This document shows positions 25,800 through 34,565 of a stretch of 64,000 nucleotides of DNA, piece after piece. This DNA comes from Achromobacter xylosoxidans A8. Lineage in GTDB: Bacteria > Pseudomonadota > Gammaproteobacteria > Burkholderiales > Burkholderiaceae_B. The stretch lies in assembly GCF_000165835.1 (NCBI RefSeq), contig NC_014640.1, positions 6,572,001 through 6,636,000 on the forward strand, read 5' to 3'. The notes beneath the pieces were generated by a model, which was not told the origin of the DNA, searched no databases, and was given only the letters and a program-made list of their open reading frames with translations. A program made the translations under genes and the position numbers. Within the stretch, counting starts at the first letter, position 1, and each line of letters opens with the position of its first letter.

Positions 25800-26183
25800 T
25801 TAGCGGCCTTGGGGCGGGTAATCCAGTTCGCCAAAGGTGTATTCGCCGCGGGCCTTGGCTTCGGCCAGTTCCTGGCGGACTTGTTCGCGGGTCTTACCGG
25901 CGGTTTGCGACACGGCAGCTTTGGGTGGGTAGTCCAGTTCGGCCGAGGTCACCTGGCCGGCGGCCTTGGCGCTTTGCAGTTCTTGCTGGACTTGTTCACG
26001 CGTCAGGCTGGTGCGCTCGACGGCGGCGGGCGGGTAATCCAGTTCACCAAACGTGACCTGGCCGGCGGCCTTGGCGGCTTGCAGTTCCTGTTGGACCTGT
26101 TCACGCGTCTTGCCATCGGCGTGAGCGGCGGACATACCCACCAGCGTTGCGGTAACCATGAGTGCGGTAGCTAGGGCTTTCAT
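25800..26183 (-). CDS. DUF4148 secreted repeat protein
   Basis: A 127-residue exported protein. The signal peptide (residues 1-22, ending AAHA) is followed by three copies of a 28-residue unit at 25-52, 60-87 and 97-124. Each starts (K/L)TREQVxQEL and ends GELDYPP or AELDYPP. A single unit of this kind is the DUF4148 domain, common in small periplasmic proteins of Burkholderiales. Function is unknown. The linkers (AAVERTS and KAAVSQTAG) are unrelated. Its terminator has been split by the insertion sequence, so its mRNA 3' end should now lie inside or beyond the IS. Confidence 0.85.
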   Translation of the reverse strand: MKALATALMVTATLVGMSAAHADGKTREQVQQELQAAKAAGQVTFGELDYPPAAVERTSLTREQVQQELQSAKAAGQVTSAELDYPPKAAVSQTAGKTREQVRQELAEAKARGEYTFGELDYPPQGR

Positions 26184-26481
26184 TGCGATGACTCCATCCT
26201 AAACCTTGCACATCGTCTTCTGCCAGGCTGGCAGGTGCGATATGACAATTTGATTGCTGGGACGAAGTATCTGGCGATTGGAGCTTAGTAAAAACCCTTA
26301 TTTTGGGGAACATATTTGCATGAATGGGACAATTACTGCTCGCCACCCTCAGAATCTGCGCATTTTCTGCACACTATGGAAGGCGATCATGCACCGGCAA
26401 GTCATGCCTCCATTCAGCCGCAAGCAAGCTGGGTAACGGAAGATGTGCGATTGATCTGGTAGATGCACCGTTCAGCGCAGG

Positions 26482-26547
26482 GAAATAGACATTTCTACTG
26501 GCGGGACAATGATTCCATTTATCATACAAATCTGCCAGAAATGGAAT
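26482..26547. promoter_or_regulatory. Two inverted repeats upstream of the LysR gene
   Basis: GAAAT-agac-ATTTC (26482-26495) and the perfect 9-bp pair ATTCCATTT (26512-26520)/AAATGGAAT (26539-26547) with an 18-base spacer. The second ends 19 bp before the LysR start codon and fits a site for autoregulation. The rest of the gap from 26184 should hold the DUF4148 promoter; I cannot place it. Confidence 0.45.
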
Positions 26548-26566
26548 TTTGAACTTCGAGGGCCTC

Positions 26567-27457
26567 ATGGATATCCAGCTTAACGACATCGCTCTGTTTG
26601 TCGAAGTCGCCAAGCGCAAGAACTTCAGCCACGCCGCCGAAGCCTTGAATATTCCGACGTCCACGCTCTCGCGCCGCGTCAGTGAACTGGAGCGCAGCAT
26701 CGGCATGCGGCTGCTCAACCGCAGCACGCGCAAGATCGACCTGACCGAGGCCGGCGCCATCTATTTCGAGCGCTGCCGGCATATCGTGGAAGAAGCGCGC
26801 ATCGCGCACGATCAACTGCTGGACATGGCGGTGCAGCCCAAGGGACGCCTGCGCATCTCGCTGCCCACCAGCCTGGCGCAGCTGTTCCTGCCGGCCGTCA
26901 TCAGCGAATTCCGCGAGCAGCACCCGGACATCGAATGCGACTTCGATCTGAGCATGCGGCCGATCGACCCCATCAGCAATCCGTTCGACCTGATCCTGCG
27001 CTTCGGCCAGCAGCCGGACTCCAGCCTGATCTCGCGCAAGATCGTGCTGATGGCCCACCAGCTATATGCCTCGCCCGAGTACCTGGCGCGCCACGGCGAG
27101 CCTCGCGTGCCGGCGGATCTCAGCCATCACGAATGCCTGCGCCCCACCATGCGCGAGGAGTCATCCTTCTGGATGCTGCATTCGGGCGACAAAGTGGAAC
27201 GGGTGCAAGTGTCGGGGCGCCTGTCGGCCAACAACGTCGGCATGCTCGGACGGCTGGCTGGTCAAGGCCTGGGCATCACCCCACTGCTGGTCTTCGACGC
27301 GATGGAACGCGCCATCAAGCAGGCGGGTCTGGTGCGGGTGCTGCCGGAGTGGAGCCTGACGCCCCTGCCCCTCTTCGCGCTGCTGCCTTCGCGCATGCTG
27401 CCGGCCAAGACCAAGGCGTTCCTGGACTTTATCCAGCCGCGCCTGTCGGACGCGTAG
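26567..27457 (+). CDS. LysR-family transcriptional regulator
   Basis: A 296-residue LysR-type regulator with the N-terminal winged helix (IALFVEVAKRKNFSHAAEALNIPTSTLSRRVSELE) and a C-terminal effector-binding domain starting near residue 90. The style of the HTH (NFSHAAEALNIPTSTLSRRV) matches the DsdC/CrgA/PtxR-like proteobacterial subgroup. The ATG at 26567 has GAGGG just upstream; a TTG at 26549 would add six residues. It points away from the DUF4148 gene and converges on apt, so its target is unclear. Coinducer unknown. Confidence 0.92.
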   Translation: MDIQLNDIALFVEVAKRKNFSHAAEALNIPTSTLSRRVSELERSIGMRLLNRSTRKIDLTEAGAIYFERCRHIVEEARIAHDQLLDMAVQPKGRLRISLPTSLAQLFLPAVISEFREQHPDIECDFDLSMRPIDPISNPFDLILRFGQQPDSSLISRKIVLMAHQLYASPEYLARHGEPRVPADLSHHECLRPTMREESSFWMLHSGDKVERVQVSGRLSANNVGMLGRLAGQGLGITPLLVFDAMERAIKQAGLVRVLPEWSLTPLPLFALLPSRMLPAKTKAFLDFIQPRLSDA

Positions 27458-27467
27458 TTCCTACGCG
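27451..27467. other. Hairpin containing both convergent stop codons
   Basis: CGCGTAG (27451-27457), TTC, CTACGCG (27461-27467): a perfect 7-bp stem. The LysR stop TAG ends the left arm and the apt stop (TAG on the minus strand) begins the right arm. There is no T-run. Confidence 0.5.
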
Positions 27468-28015
27468 GCGGTGTCGGCGCTGTATTGACAGACGGTGTAG
27501 AGCGGCGTGCCGGTGGCGGCGACCTTCGCGGAGCCGCCCAGGTCGGGCAGGTCGATGATGGCGGCCGCCTCGACCACGTTGGCGCCCAGGCGCTGCAGCA
27601 GCTTGATGGCGGCCAACATGGTGCCGCCGGTGGCGATCAGGTCGTCCACCAGCAGGACGCGCTGGCCGGTGCGCACGGCATCCGTGTGCATTTCGACCGA
27701 CGCATTGCCGTACTCCAGCGAGTATTCCTCGGCCACCGTGCGGAACGGCAGCTTGCCCTTCTTGCGCACCGGCACGAAACCCAGATTGAGCTCATAGGCC
27801 AGCACGCTGCCCACGATGAAGCCGCGCGCGTCCACGCCGGCCACGAGGTCCAGGCGCTGGCGCATGTAGCGGTAGACGAAGAGATCGATAAGCACCCGGA
27901 ACGCGCGCGGATCCTGCAGCACGGGCGTGATGTCGCGAAATATGACACCGGGTTGGGGCCAGTCTGGAACGCTGCGGATGGTGCGCCGGATGTACTCGGC
28001 GTTGTCGGTCTGCAT
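27461..28015 (-). CDS. apt: Adenine phosphoribosyltransferase
   Basis: A 184-residue purine-salvage enzyme that makes AMP from adenine and PRPP. The type-I PRTase motif is [14 protein letters not shown], the adenine-site region is [12 protein letters not shown], and RKKGKLPF and SLEYG are standard. The start at 28015 ([11 protein letters not shown]) is preferred over the in-frame 28063 on family length. It follows cydC by 54 bp on the same strand and may be read from the cyd transcript or its own promoter. Confidence 0.95.
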   Translation of the reverse strand: MQTDNAEYIRRTIRSVPDWPQPGVIFRDITPVLQDPRAFRVLIDLFVYRYMRQRLDLVAGVDARGFIVGSVLAYELNLGFVPVRKKGKLPFRTVAEEYSLEYGNASVEMHTDAVRTGQRVLLVDDLIATGGTMLAAIKLLQRLGANVVEAAAIIDLPDLGGSAKVAATGTPLYTVCQYSADTAA

Positions 28016-28069
28016 GGAAGACGGCCCTGAAGAATTGAAGCAAGGCGAACTATAACCTCGCAACCGCGC

Positions 28070-29773
28070 TTAAGCCAGGATTGCCGTCCCCGATGACAAT
28101 TCACATTCCTGTAGCCGGCCGCCCTGCAAGACATAGCGGCGATCGACCGCCCCGGGAGGCAAGGCTGCGTGGGTCGCAAGCACCACGGCGCGTCCTCCCA
28201 CGGCGCCTGCCAGGTCAGTGAAGAATGCCGTTTCGGCCTCGCGATCCAACCCTGCGGTCGGCTCGTCCAGCACGATGACCGCCGCGGGCGACAACAGCGC
28301 GCGCGCCAGGCATAGGCGGCGCGCCTGCCCGGCCGACAGCTGCGAACCCGTCTCGCCCGCCCAGGTGTCCAGGCCATCGGGCAGGCCGCGCGCGAAATCG
28401 CCCAGCCTCGCGGCATCCAGCGCGCGCCACAAGGCGGCGTCATCCGCGTCGGGATCGCCGATGAGCAGGTTGGTGCGCAAAGTCCCCAGGAACACCGGCG
28501 CGTCCTGCGACAGCAGCGCAATGCGCCGGTGCCAATCGGCCTGTGCACAGGCGCGCGCGTCGCAGCCGCCGAAACGCACCTGTCCCGCCTGCGGATCCTC
28601 CAGACGCAAGAGCAGGTGCAGCAAGGTCGACTTGCCCGCACCGCTTGGCCCCACGATGGCGATCCGCTCACCGGGCGCCACACGCAGGGTGACGTCGTCC
28701 AGCACCAGCGGACTGGCACCAGCCCCTCGGGCGGGATAAGCAAAGCGCACGCCATCCAGCTCCAGCGCGCCGCTGTCGGGCAAAGCGCGAGGCGCGGACG
28801 GATCCTGCATGTCTGGCTCGCATTGCGTGACTTCGCGGATGCGCGCCGCCGCCGATATGGCCGAGCCCATGCGCGATGCCCCGCGCATGATGGGACCGGC
28901 CACTTCGAAGATTCCGATGACCGCCAGCAACAGCCCGGCAAGCGCGGGGCCTTCTATCCGCCCCGCTTCCAGCGTGTCCAGGCCGAACCAGAGCAAGGCC
29001 AGCACCGAGGCGCTGGCGGCGGCCTGGAGGAAGAACTGCCCGCGTACCGCCACCCGCGCCTGGCTGCGGCGGGCCAACGCGCTGGCCTGGCACAGGCGTT
29101 CGAAATGCGCGGCCGTCTGCGCCTGCGCATGCAGGGCCACCATGTCCGCGTGCCCGTCCACCGCGTCCAGCGTGGCGGCGCGCAGCCCCGCCGCGCTCTC
29201 CTGGGCCGCCACGCCCGGCTTGCGCGCGGCGCGCAGCAGCCACAAAGGCACCAGCACACAGGCCACCAGCAAAGCCAGGGCCAACGCCAGCGCGGCGGCG
29301 GGCACCCACAGACCCAGCACCGCGGTCAGCACCGCGCCCGCCAGCACCGCGGTGATCAGAGGCGCCAGCACAAATAGGAAAACCGTATCGAGCGCGTCGA
29401 CGTCGCCTGTCATGCGCGCCACCAGGTCGCCATCGCGATAGCGCGCCAGTTGCCGCGGCGTGAGCCGGATCAGTGCCGAAAACACCTTCGCGCGCAAGTC
29501 CGCCAACAGGCGCAGCGTGGCGGAATGGCCGACCACCCGATCAGCGTAGCGTGCCACGATGCGCAGGAACGACAAGCCGCGCACCAGCGCCGACGGCGCA
29601 AACAGATTGAACGCGCCGCCCGCCCCCGCCAGCGCCGCGCCGGTCAGGAACCAGCCCGAAACGCCCAACAGGCCCACGCCTGCGGCCACCGTCGCCAGCG
29701 CGCAGAATAATGCGAGTAAAAGCCCGCTCTTACGGCGTGCATACAGCGGCAGGAGCAACAACAGGTTCTTCAT
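28070..29773 (-). CDS. cydC: Heterodimeric ABC exporter CydC (cysteine/glutathione, cytochrome bd assembly)
   Basis: A 567-residue half-transporter with six N-terminal membrane helices and a C-terminal ATPase. Walker A is GPSGAGKSTL, the signature is LSAGQARRLCLARAL, and Walker B is VIVLDEPTAGLD. With CydD it exports cysteine and glutathione to the periplasm and is needed for haem insertion into cytochrome bd. It overlaps cydD by 4 bp (ATGA), consistent with equal production of the two halves. Note that the signature has Ala in place of the first Gly (LSAGQ), a frequent variation in one half of heterodimers. Confidence 0.94.
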   Translation of the reverse strand: MKNLLLLLPLYARRKSGLLLALFCALATVAAGVGLLGVSGWFLTGAALAGAGGAFNLFAPSALVRGLSFLRIVARYADRVVGHSATLRLLADLRAKVFSALIRLTPRQLARYRDGDLVARMTGDVDALDTVFLFVLAPLITAVLAGAVLTAVLGLWVPAAALALALALLVACVLVPLWLLRAARKPGVAAQESAAGLRAATLDAVDGHADMVALHAQAQTAAHFERLCQASALARRSQARVAVRGQFFLQAAASASVLALLWFGLDTLEAGRIEGPALAGLLLAVIGIFEVAGPIMRGASRMGSAISAAARIREVTQCEPDMQDPSAPRALPDSGALELDGVRFAYPARGAGASPLVLDDVTLRVAPGERIAIVGPSGAGKSTLLHLLLRLEDPQAGQVRFGGCDARACAQADWHRRIALLSQDAPVFLGTLRTNLLIGDPDADDAALWRALDAARLGDFARGLPDGLDTWAGETGSQLSAGQARRLCLARALLSPAAVIVLDEPTAGLDREAETAFFTDLAGAVGGRAVVLATHAALPPGAVDRRYVLQGGRLQECELSSGTAILA

Positions 29774-31557
29774 GCGTCTTCCACTTTTCCGCCGGCCACA
29801 CGCAGGGTCCGGCCCAGCCGGGCCGCCACTGCCGGCGCATGCGTTACCAACAGCAAGCTGCGGCCGGCGGCGAATTCCAGAATCTCGTCCAGCACGCGCG
29901 CTTGCGTGGTCTCGTCCAGATGCGCCGTGGGCTCATCCAGCAGGATCAGCCCCGGATCGCGCAGGAACAGGCGTGCCAGCGCGACGCGCTGCGCCTGGCC
30001 GCCGGACAGGCCGTGCCCGCGGCCGCCCAATGGCGTCGCCAGCCCTTGCGGCAAGGCCTCGGCGAACTCCAGCACACAGGCGCGGCGCGCGGCGGCCTGC
30101 ACTTCGGCATCGGTAGCGTCGGGGCGGCCCAGACGGATGTTGTCCGCGATGGAACCGGCCAGCAGCTGCGGCTTCTGACCGATCAGCGCCACGCGCTGGC
30201 GCAACGCCGCCTCGTCCCATTCGGGCAGAGACACGCCGTCGATGCGGATGTCCCCCTGGAACGGACGCAGGCGCGCGATCGCCTCGATCAACGAGGATTT
30301 GCCGATACCGCTGGGCCCCATCAGCGCGGCGTGCCCACCCGGCGCCAGCGTCAGACAGGCGTCCGAAAGCACCGCCAAGCGGCGGCCCGGCGCGTCCAGA
30401 TTCAAGCCTGCGATGGCAAGGGCAGCGCCTGATCCAGGGCGCCCGGGAATGCGTCCTGGGCCTGCGGCGGCCTCGGCAAGATTGCGCGGGCCAGATCCGC
30501 CGCCGGCCTGGCCATCGCCTTCTTGCGGCAGGCCATCGAACAGCAGCGCTATCTGCGACACCGCCGCCAACGCGGCCGCGCGGTCGTGATAATGCGCCGC
30601 GAACTGGCGCAACGGCGCATAGACCTCCGGCGCCATCAGCAGACAGAACAACCCGGCCTGCAAGGTCAGCGGCGACCAGCGCAGGTCCAGGAATCCCAGA
30701 TAGGTCAATCCAATGTAGACCGCCACCCCGGCCACGCCCAGCGCCGCGAAAAACTCCAGCACCGCCGATGAAAGAAAGGCAATGCGCAGCACCGACATCG
30801 TGCGCTGGCGCAGCGCGTCGCTGGCCGCCACGACCGACGCTGCCTCAGCCTCGGCGCGGCCGTATAGCTTCAGGGTGGACAGGCCGCGCAGCCGGTCGGC
30901 GAAAAAGCCCGACAAGCGGGCGAAGGCGCGCAGGTGCCTGCGGCTGGCGCCCTGGGCGCCCCAGCCGACCAAGGCCATGAACAGGGGTATCAGCGGCGCG
31001 GTGATCAGCAGGACCAGTCCGGCGATCACGTCCATTGGCAACAACACCACGGAAAACGCGACCGGCAGCATGGCGGCCGCGGCCATGGCGGGCAGGTACT
31101 TGGCAAAGAACCCGTCCAGCGCTTCGACCTGATCCACCACTGCGCTGGCCAGCTCCCCGGACGCCTGCCCCCGGCTCCAATAAGGACCTTTTTGCACCAG
31201 GCGCCTGAAGAGCGATAGCCGCACATGGCGCTTGATGCGCTCGGCCGCGTCCGCGCCGGCGCGCTCGCCCGCCCAGGTGATGCAGGCGCGCAGCAGCATC
31301 AGCCCGGCTATGACCAGGATGTCGCCGAGCAGTTCTTGCCGGGGTACTTGCCTGACGATGGCCGCATCGAGCACGCTGGCCAGCAGCCAGGCCTGCACCA
31401 CCAGCAAGACGCCGCTCAAGAGGGGCGCGGCGCCCGCCAGCATCAGCGGCAACCTGGCCGCCTTGGCGAGCGCCATCAACCACCGCGACTGTGCGCGCGG
31501 CGGTTTGTCCAGGGTTGCCGAGGGATCGTGCTCGAGGCTGCTAGTGCCGCCGCTCAC
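29770..31557 (-). CDS. cydD: Heterodimeric ABC exporter CydD
   Basis: A 595-residue half-transporter with an N-terminal six-helix membrane domain and a C-terminal ATPase with Walker A GPSGIGKSSL, signature LSGGQAQRVALAR and Walker B LILLDEPTAHLD. Its GTG start at 31557 overlaps the cydX stop codon (GTGA), so translation is probably coupled. A loop of about 35 residues rich in Gly/Pro (QEGDGQAGGGSGPRNLAEA) links the two domains. It lies between the cytochrome bd genes and cydC in one operon, an order shared with enterobacteria for the pair but here joined to cydABX. Confidence 0.94.
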   Translation of the reverse strand: MSGGTSSLEHDPSATLDKPPRAQSRWLMALAKAARLPLMLAGAAPLLSGVLLVVQAWLLASVLDAAIVRQVPRQELLGDILVIAGLMLLRACITWAGERAGADAAERIKRHVRLSLFRRLVQKGPYWSRGQASGELASAVVDQVEALDGFFAKYLPAMAAAAMLPVAFSVVLLPMDVIAGLVLLITAPLIPLFMALVGWGAQGASRRHLRAFARLSGFFADRLRGLSTLKLYGRAEAEAASVVAASDALRQRTMSVLRIAFLSSAVLEFFAALGVAGVAVYIGLTYLGFLDLRWSPLTLQAGLFCLLMAPEVYAPLRQFAAHYHDRAAALAAVSQIALLFDGLPQEGDGQAGGGSGPRNLAEAAAGPGRIPGRPGSGAALAIAGLNLDAPGRRLAVLSDACLTLAPGGHAALMGPSGIGKSSLIEAIARLRPFQGDIRIDGVSLPEWDEAALRQRVALIGQKPQLLAGSIADNIRLGRPDATDAEVQAAARRACVLEFAEALPQGLATPLGGRGHGLSGGQAQRVALARLFLRDPGLILLDEPTAHLDETTQARVLDEILEFAAGRSLLLVTHAPAVAARLGRTLRVAGGKVEDA

Positions 31558-31679
31558 GCGTCATTGCGGCTGGCGCGCGGGTCATGCGTATGCCCCTCGC
31601 GCAGCTCGAACCACATTGCATTGAGAATGGCGAAGGCACACGCCAGGCCCAGACCGAGTATCCACGAGAAATACCACAT
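31554..31679 (-). CDS. cydX: Cytochrome bd small subunit CydX
   Basis: A 41-residue membrane protein starting MWYFSWILGLGLACAFAILN and ending in a hydrophilic tail. The opening WYFSWILG and the later Glu25 are diagnostic for CydX/CbdX, the small subunit that stabilises the haems of cytochrome bd oxidase. It lies 16 bp after cydB and its stop overlaps the GTG of cydD. It has a single transmembrane helix (about residues 4-23). The length is slightly above the 37 residues of the E. coli protein. Confidence 0.95.
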   Translation of the reverse strand: MWYFSWILGLGLACAFAILNAMWFELREGHTHDPRASRNDA

Positions 31680-31695
31680 GGTGGAGGCTCCTTTT

Positions 31696-32850
31696 TCAGT
31701 ATGAGTTGGGCGTGTCGCCCACCGATTCGTGGGTGACCTTGCCGCGCATGACGCGGTACACCCATGAGGTGTAAACCGTGATGAGCGGCAGGAAGATGGC
31801 GACCGCGATCACCATGATCCACAGCGTCAAGTGGCTGGACGAACCATCCCAGATGGTCAGGCCGGCCTGCGGCTTCGTCGACGAAGGCATGATGAAGGGG
31901 AAGAGCGAAAAGCCCACCGTCAAAATCACGCCGCTGATCGAAATCGCGGATGCCAGGAACGACAGCACATTGGCGCGCACGGTCAGCAGCAGCACCACCA
32001 GCAAGGCGCCGCCCACGCCCAGCGCGGGCGCGATCCACATCAGCGGCCATTTCGCGTAGTTGGCCATCCAGGCGCCGTTCTGCACCGCCACGGTCTTGAG
32101 CATGGGATCCGACGGACCGGCCATGTCCACCGCGCTGGTGATGACATGGCCAGGCAGGCCGCCCGCCACCCAGAAGCCGCCCGCCGCGAACAGCGCCGCG
32201 GTCAGCAAGGCGCACAGCCTGCCCCAGTTGCGGGCCCGCGACGAGATCGGGTCTTCCGTGCGCCAGGCCAGCAGTACGGCGCCGTGCATGGCCAGCATCA
32301 CCACGCTGAGCACGCCGGCCAAGAGCGCGAACGGCATGAACAGCTGGTAGAAGTGGCCTTCATAGATCGGACGCAGGGTCACCGGATCGAAGGTGAACGG
32401 CACGCCCAGGATGATGTTGCCCATGGCCACGCCGAACACCAGCGAAGCCACCACGCCCGAGAAACAGAGCACGCCGTCCCAGCGGTTGCGCCAGCTGGTG
32501 CCTTCCATCTTGCTGCGGTACTTGAAACCGACAGGCCGCAGGATCAGCGCAATCAGCACCAGCATCATCGCCAGGTAGAAGCCGGAGAACGACGCCGCAT
32601 ACAGCAGTGGCCAGGCGGCGAAAATGGCGCCCCCCGCCGTGATGAGCCAGACCTGGTTGCCTTCCCAGACCGGCCCCACCACGTTGATCACCACGCGGCG
32701 TTCGATGTCGGTCTTGGCGACCACGGGCAACAGCGCGGCCACGCCCAGATCGAAGCCGTCCATGACGGCGAAGCCGATGAGCAAGGCGCCCAAGAGCACC
32801 CACCAGACCACGCGCAGCGTGCCGTAGTCGAAAGGAATAAGAGTATCCAT
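31696..32850 (-). CDS. cydB: Cytochrome bd ubiquinol oxidase subunit II
   Basis: A 384-residue membrane subunit of the high-affinity quinol oxidase. The N-terminal FAVMDGFDLGVAALLPVVAK, the WEGNQVWLITAGGAIFAAWP segment and eight to nine hydrophobic helices match CydB. The ATG at 32850 has GGGAGAGA upstream; the frame continues back to 32922 inside cydA without support. It starts 13 bp after cydA and is followed by cydX. At 384 residues it matches the E. coli CydB (379). Confidence 0.96.
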   Translation of the reverse strand: MDTLIPFDYGTLRVVWWVLLGALLIGFAVMDGFDLGVAALLPVVAKTDIERRVVINVVGPVWEGNQVWLITAGGAIFAAWPLLYAASFSGFYLAMMLVLIALILRPVGFKYRSKMEGTSWRNRWDGVLCFSGVVASLVFGVAMGNIILGVPFTFDPVTLRPIYEGHFYQLFMPFALLAGVLSVVMLAMHGAVLLAWRTEDPISSRARNWGRLCALLTAALFAAGGFWVAGGLPGHVITSAVDMAGPSDPMLKTVAVQNGAWMANYAKWPLMWIAPALGVGGALLVVLLLTVRANVLSFLASAISISGVILTVGFSLFPFIMPSSTKPQAGLTIWDGSSSHLTLWIMVIAVAIFLPLITVYTSWVYRVMRGKVTHESVGDTPNSY

Positions 32851-32863
32851 CGCTGTCTCTCCC

Positions 32864-34438
32864 TCAGGCTCGCACGGCGGCGCGCACCGGATCGGCGGCG
32901 GCAGAGCCGGGCGCCGGCCCATCGGATTTCGGTCCCGCCTTCACGGCGTGCAGCATCACCTTCACGCCGATGATCAGCAGCACCGTGTACAGCACCAGGA
33001 ATATCGTCAGGCTGATGGCCAGGTCGACGATGGTCAGGCCGGAAGCCGCGTAGTAGGTCGGCAGCACGCCTTCGATCACCCAGGGCTGGCGGCCGTATTC
33101 GGCCACGAACCAGCCGCTTTCGATCGCGACCCAGGGCAGCGGCAGACTCCACAGCGCCACCTTGAGCAGGCCGCGCCGGCTGTCCAGCCGCCCGCGCGAG
33201 GCCAGCCAGAAAGCCACGCCGAAGAACAGGATCAGGTACATGCCCACCGCCACCATGATGCGGAACGCCCAGAACAGCGGCGCCACGTTGGGCACGGTAT
33301 CGACGGCGGCCTTCTTGATGTCGTCTTCGGTGACCTTGCTCATGTCGGGCTGGTAGCGCTTGACCAGCAGCGCATAGCCCAGGTCGGGCCAGGTCTTGTC
33401 GAAAACCATGCGCGCGTCCACGTCCTTGGGATTGGCGCGGATCTTCTGCAGCGCTTCATAGGCCACCATGCCGTCGCGGATGCGATTTTCGGCGCGCCGG
33501 ATCAGATCGTCGATGCCCAGCAGCGGCGTGGTGAGCGAACGCGTACCGATGATGCCCATGACGTAGGGAATCTCGATCGCGAAATCGTTCTTGCGCTCGG
33601 CCTGGTTGGGAATGGCGATCAGGTTGAAGGACGCGGGAGCCGGCTCGGTATGCCACATGGACTCGATGGCCGCGATCTTCATCTTCTGGTGTTCGGTGGT
33701 GAGGTAGCCGCTTTCGTCCCCCAGCACCACGACCGACAGCGCCGAGGCCAGGCCGAAACTGGCGGCGACCGCCATCGAGCGCTTGGCCAGATCGATATGG
33801 CGGCCCTTGAGCAGGTACCAGGCGCTGATCGACATGACGAACATGGCGCCCGCGACATAGCCCGCGCTGACCGTGTGCACGAACTTGGCCTGAGCCACAG
33901 GGTTGAAGATCACCGCGGCGAAGTCGGTCATCTCCATGCGCATGGTGTCGGGATTGAAGATCGAACCGACCGGATTCTGCATCCAGCCATTGGCGATCAG
34001 GATCCACAGCGCCGAGAAGTTGGTGCCGAACGCCACCAGCCAGGTCACCACCAGGTGGCTGACCTTGGACATGCGGTTCCAGCCGAAGAAGAACAGGCCG
34101 ACGAAGGTGGCTTCCAGGAAGAAGGCCATCAGCCCTTCGAGCGCCAGCGGCGCGCCGAAGATGTCGCCCACGTAGTGGCTGTAGTAGGACCAGTTCATGC
34201 CGAACTGGAACTCCATCACAACGCCGGTGGCGACGCCCAAGGCGAAGTTGATGCCGAAGAGCGTGCCCCAGAACATGGTCATCCGCTTCCAGATGGGGCG
34301 GCCGGTCATGACGTACACGCTTTCCATGATGGCCAGGATGAACGACAGGCCGAGCGTGAGGGGGACGAAGAGGAAGTGGTAGAGCGCGGTCGCGGCAAAC
34401 TGGAATCGCGACAGATTTACGACGTCGAGATCAATCAT
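32864..34438 (-). CDS. cydA: Cytochrome bd ubiquinol oxidase subunit I
   Basis: A 524-residue haem-bearing subunit that oxidises quinol at the periplasmic side and reduces oxygen. The axial His is His21 in TALYHFLFVPLTLG, and the quinol loop between GDESGYLTTEHQKMK and VAPLFWAFRIMVA is of the long (E. coli-like) type. The start at 34438 is chosen by alignment to family length; the frame is open to 34480. Downstream are cydB, cydX, cydD and cydC. The GbsR-like gene just upstream is the obvious regulator. Confidence 0.96.
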   Translation of the reverse strand: MIDLDVVNLSRFQFAATALYHFLFVPLTLGLSFILAIMESVYVMTGRPIWKRMTMFWGTLFGINFALGVATGVVMEFQFGMNWSYYSHYVGDIFGAPLALEGLMAFFLEATFVGLFFFGWNRMSKVSHLVVTWLVAFGTNFSALWILIANGWMQNPVGSIFNPDTMRMEMTDFAAVIFNPVAQAKFVHTVSAGYVAGAMFVMSISAWYLLKGRHIDLAKRSMAVAASFGLASALSVVVLGDESGYLTTEHQKMKIAAIESMWHTEPAPASFNLIAIPNQAERKNDFAIEIPYVMGIIGTRSLTTPLLGIDDLIRRAENRIRDGMVAYEALQKIRANPKDVDARMVFDKTWPDLGYALLVKRYQPDMSKVTEDDIKKAAVDTVPNVAPLFWAFRIMVAVGMYLILFFGVAFWLASRGRLDSRRGLLKVALWSLPLPWVAIESGWFVAEYGRQPWVIEGVLPTYYAASGLTIVDLAISLTIFLVLYTVLLIIGVKVMLHAVKAGPKSDGPAPGSAAADPVRAAVRA

Positions 34439-34537
34439 TGGGTCGCTCCCAAGCAGTTGAGGTGCCGCGGCAACCGGCATGGTTCCCAGGCCGTCTCTCG
34501 CGCCATGTTACGAGCGTTGCATACAACTTCATAGAGG

Positions 34538-34547
34538 TTTCCTGAAA
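34538..34547. promoter_or_regulatory. Possible second regulator half-site before cydA
   Basis: TTTCCTGAAA, an imperfect relative of the perfect palindrome at 35175-35192 (shared TTTC and TGAAA). It lies about 100 bp upstream of cydA, in the gap after the gbsR-like gene. It may be a weaker site for the same regulator; one short match can also occur by chance. Confidence 0.3.
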
Positions 34548-34565
34548 AATCGGGGCGGATCAAGG

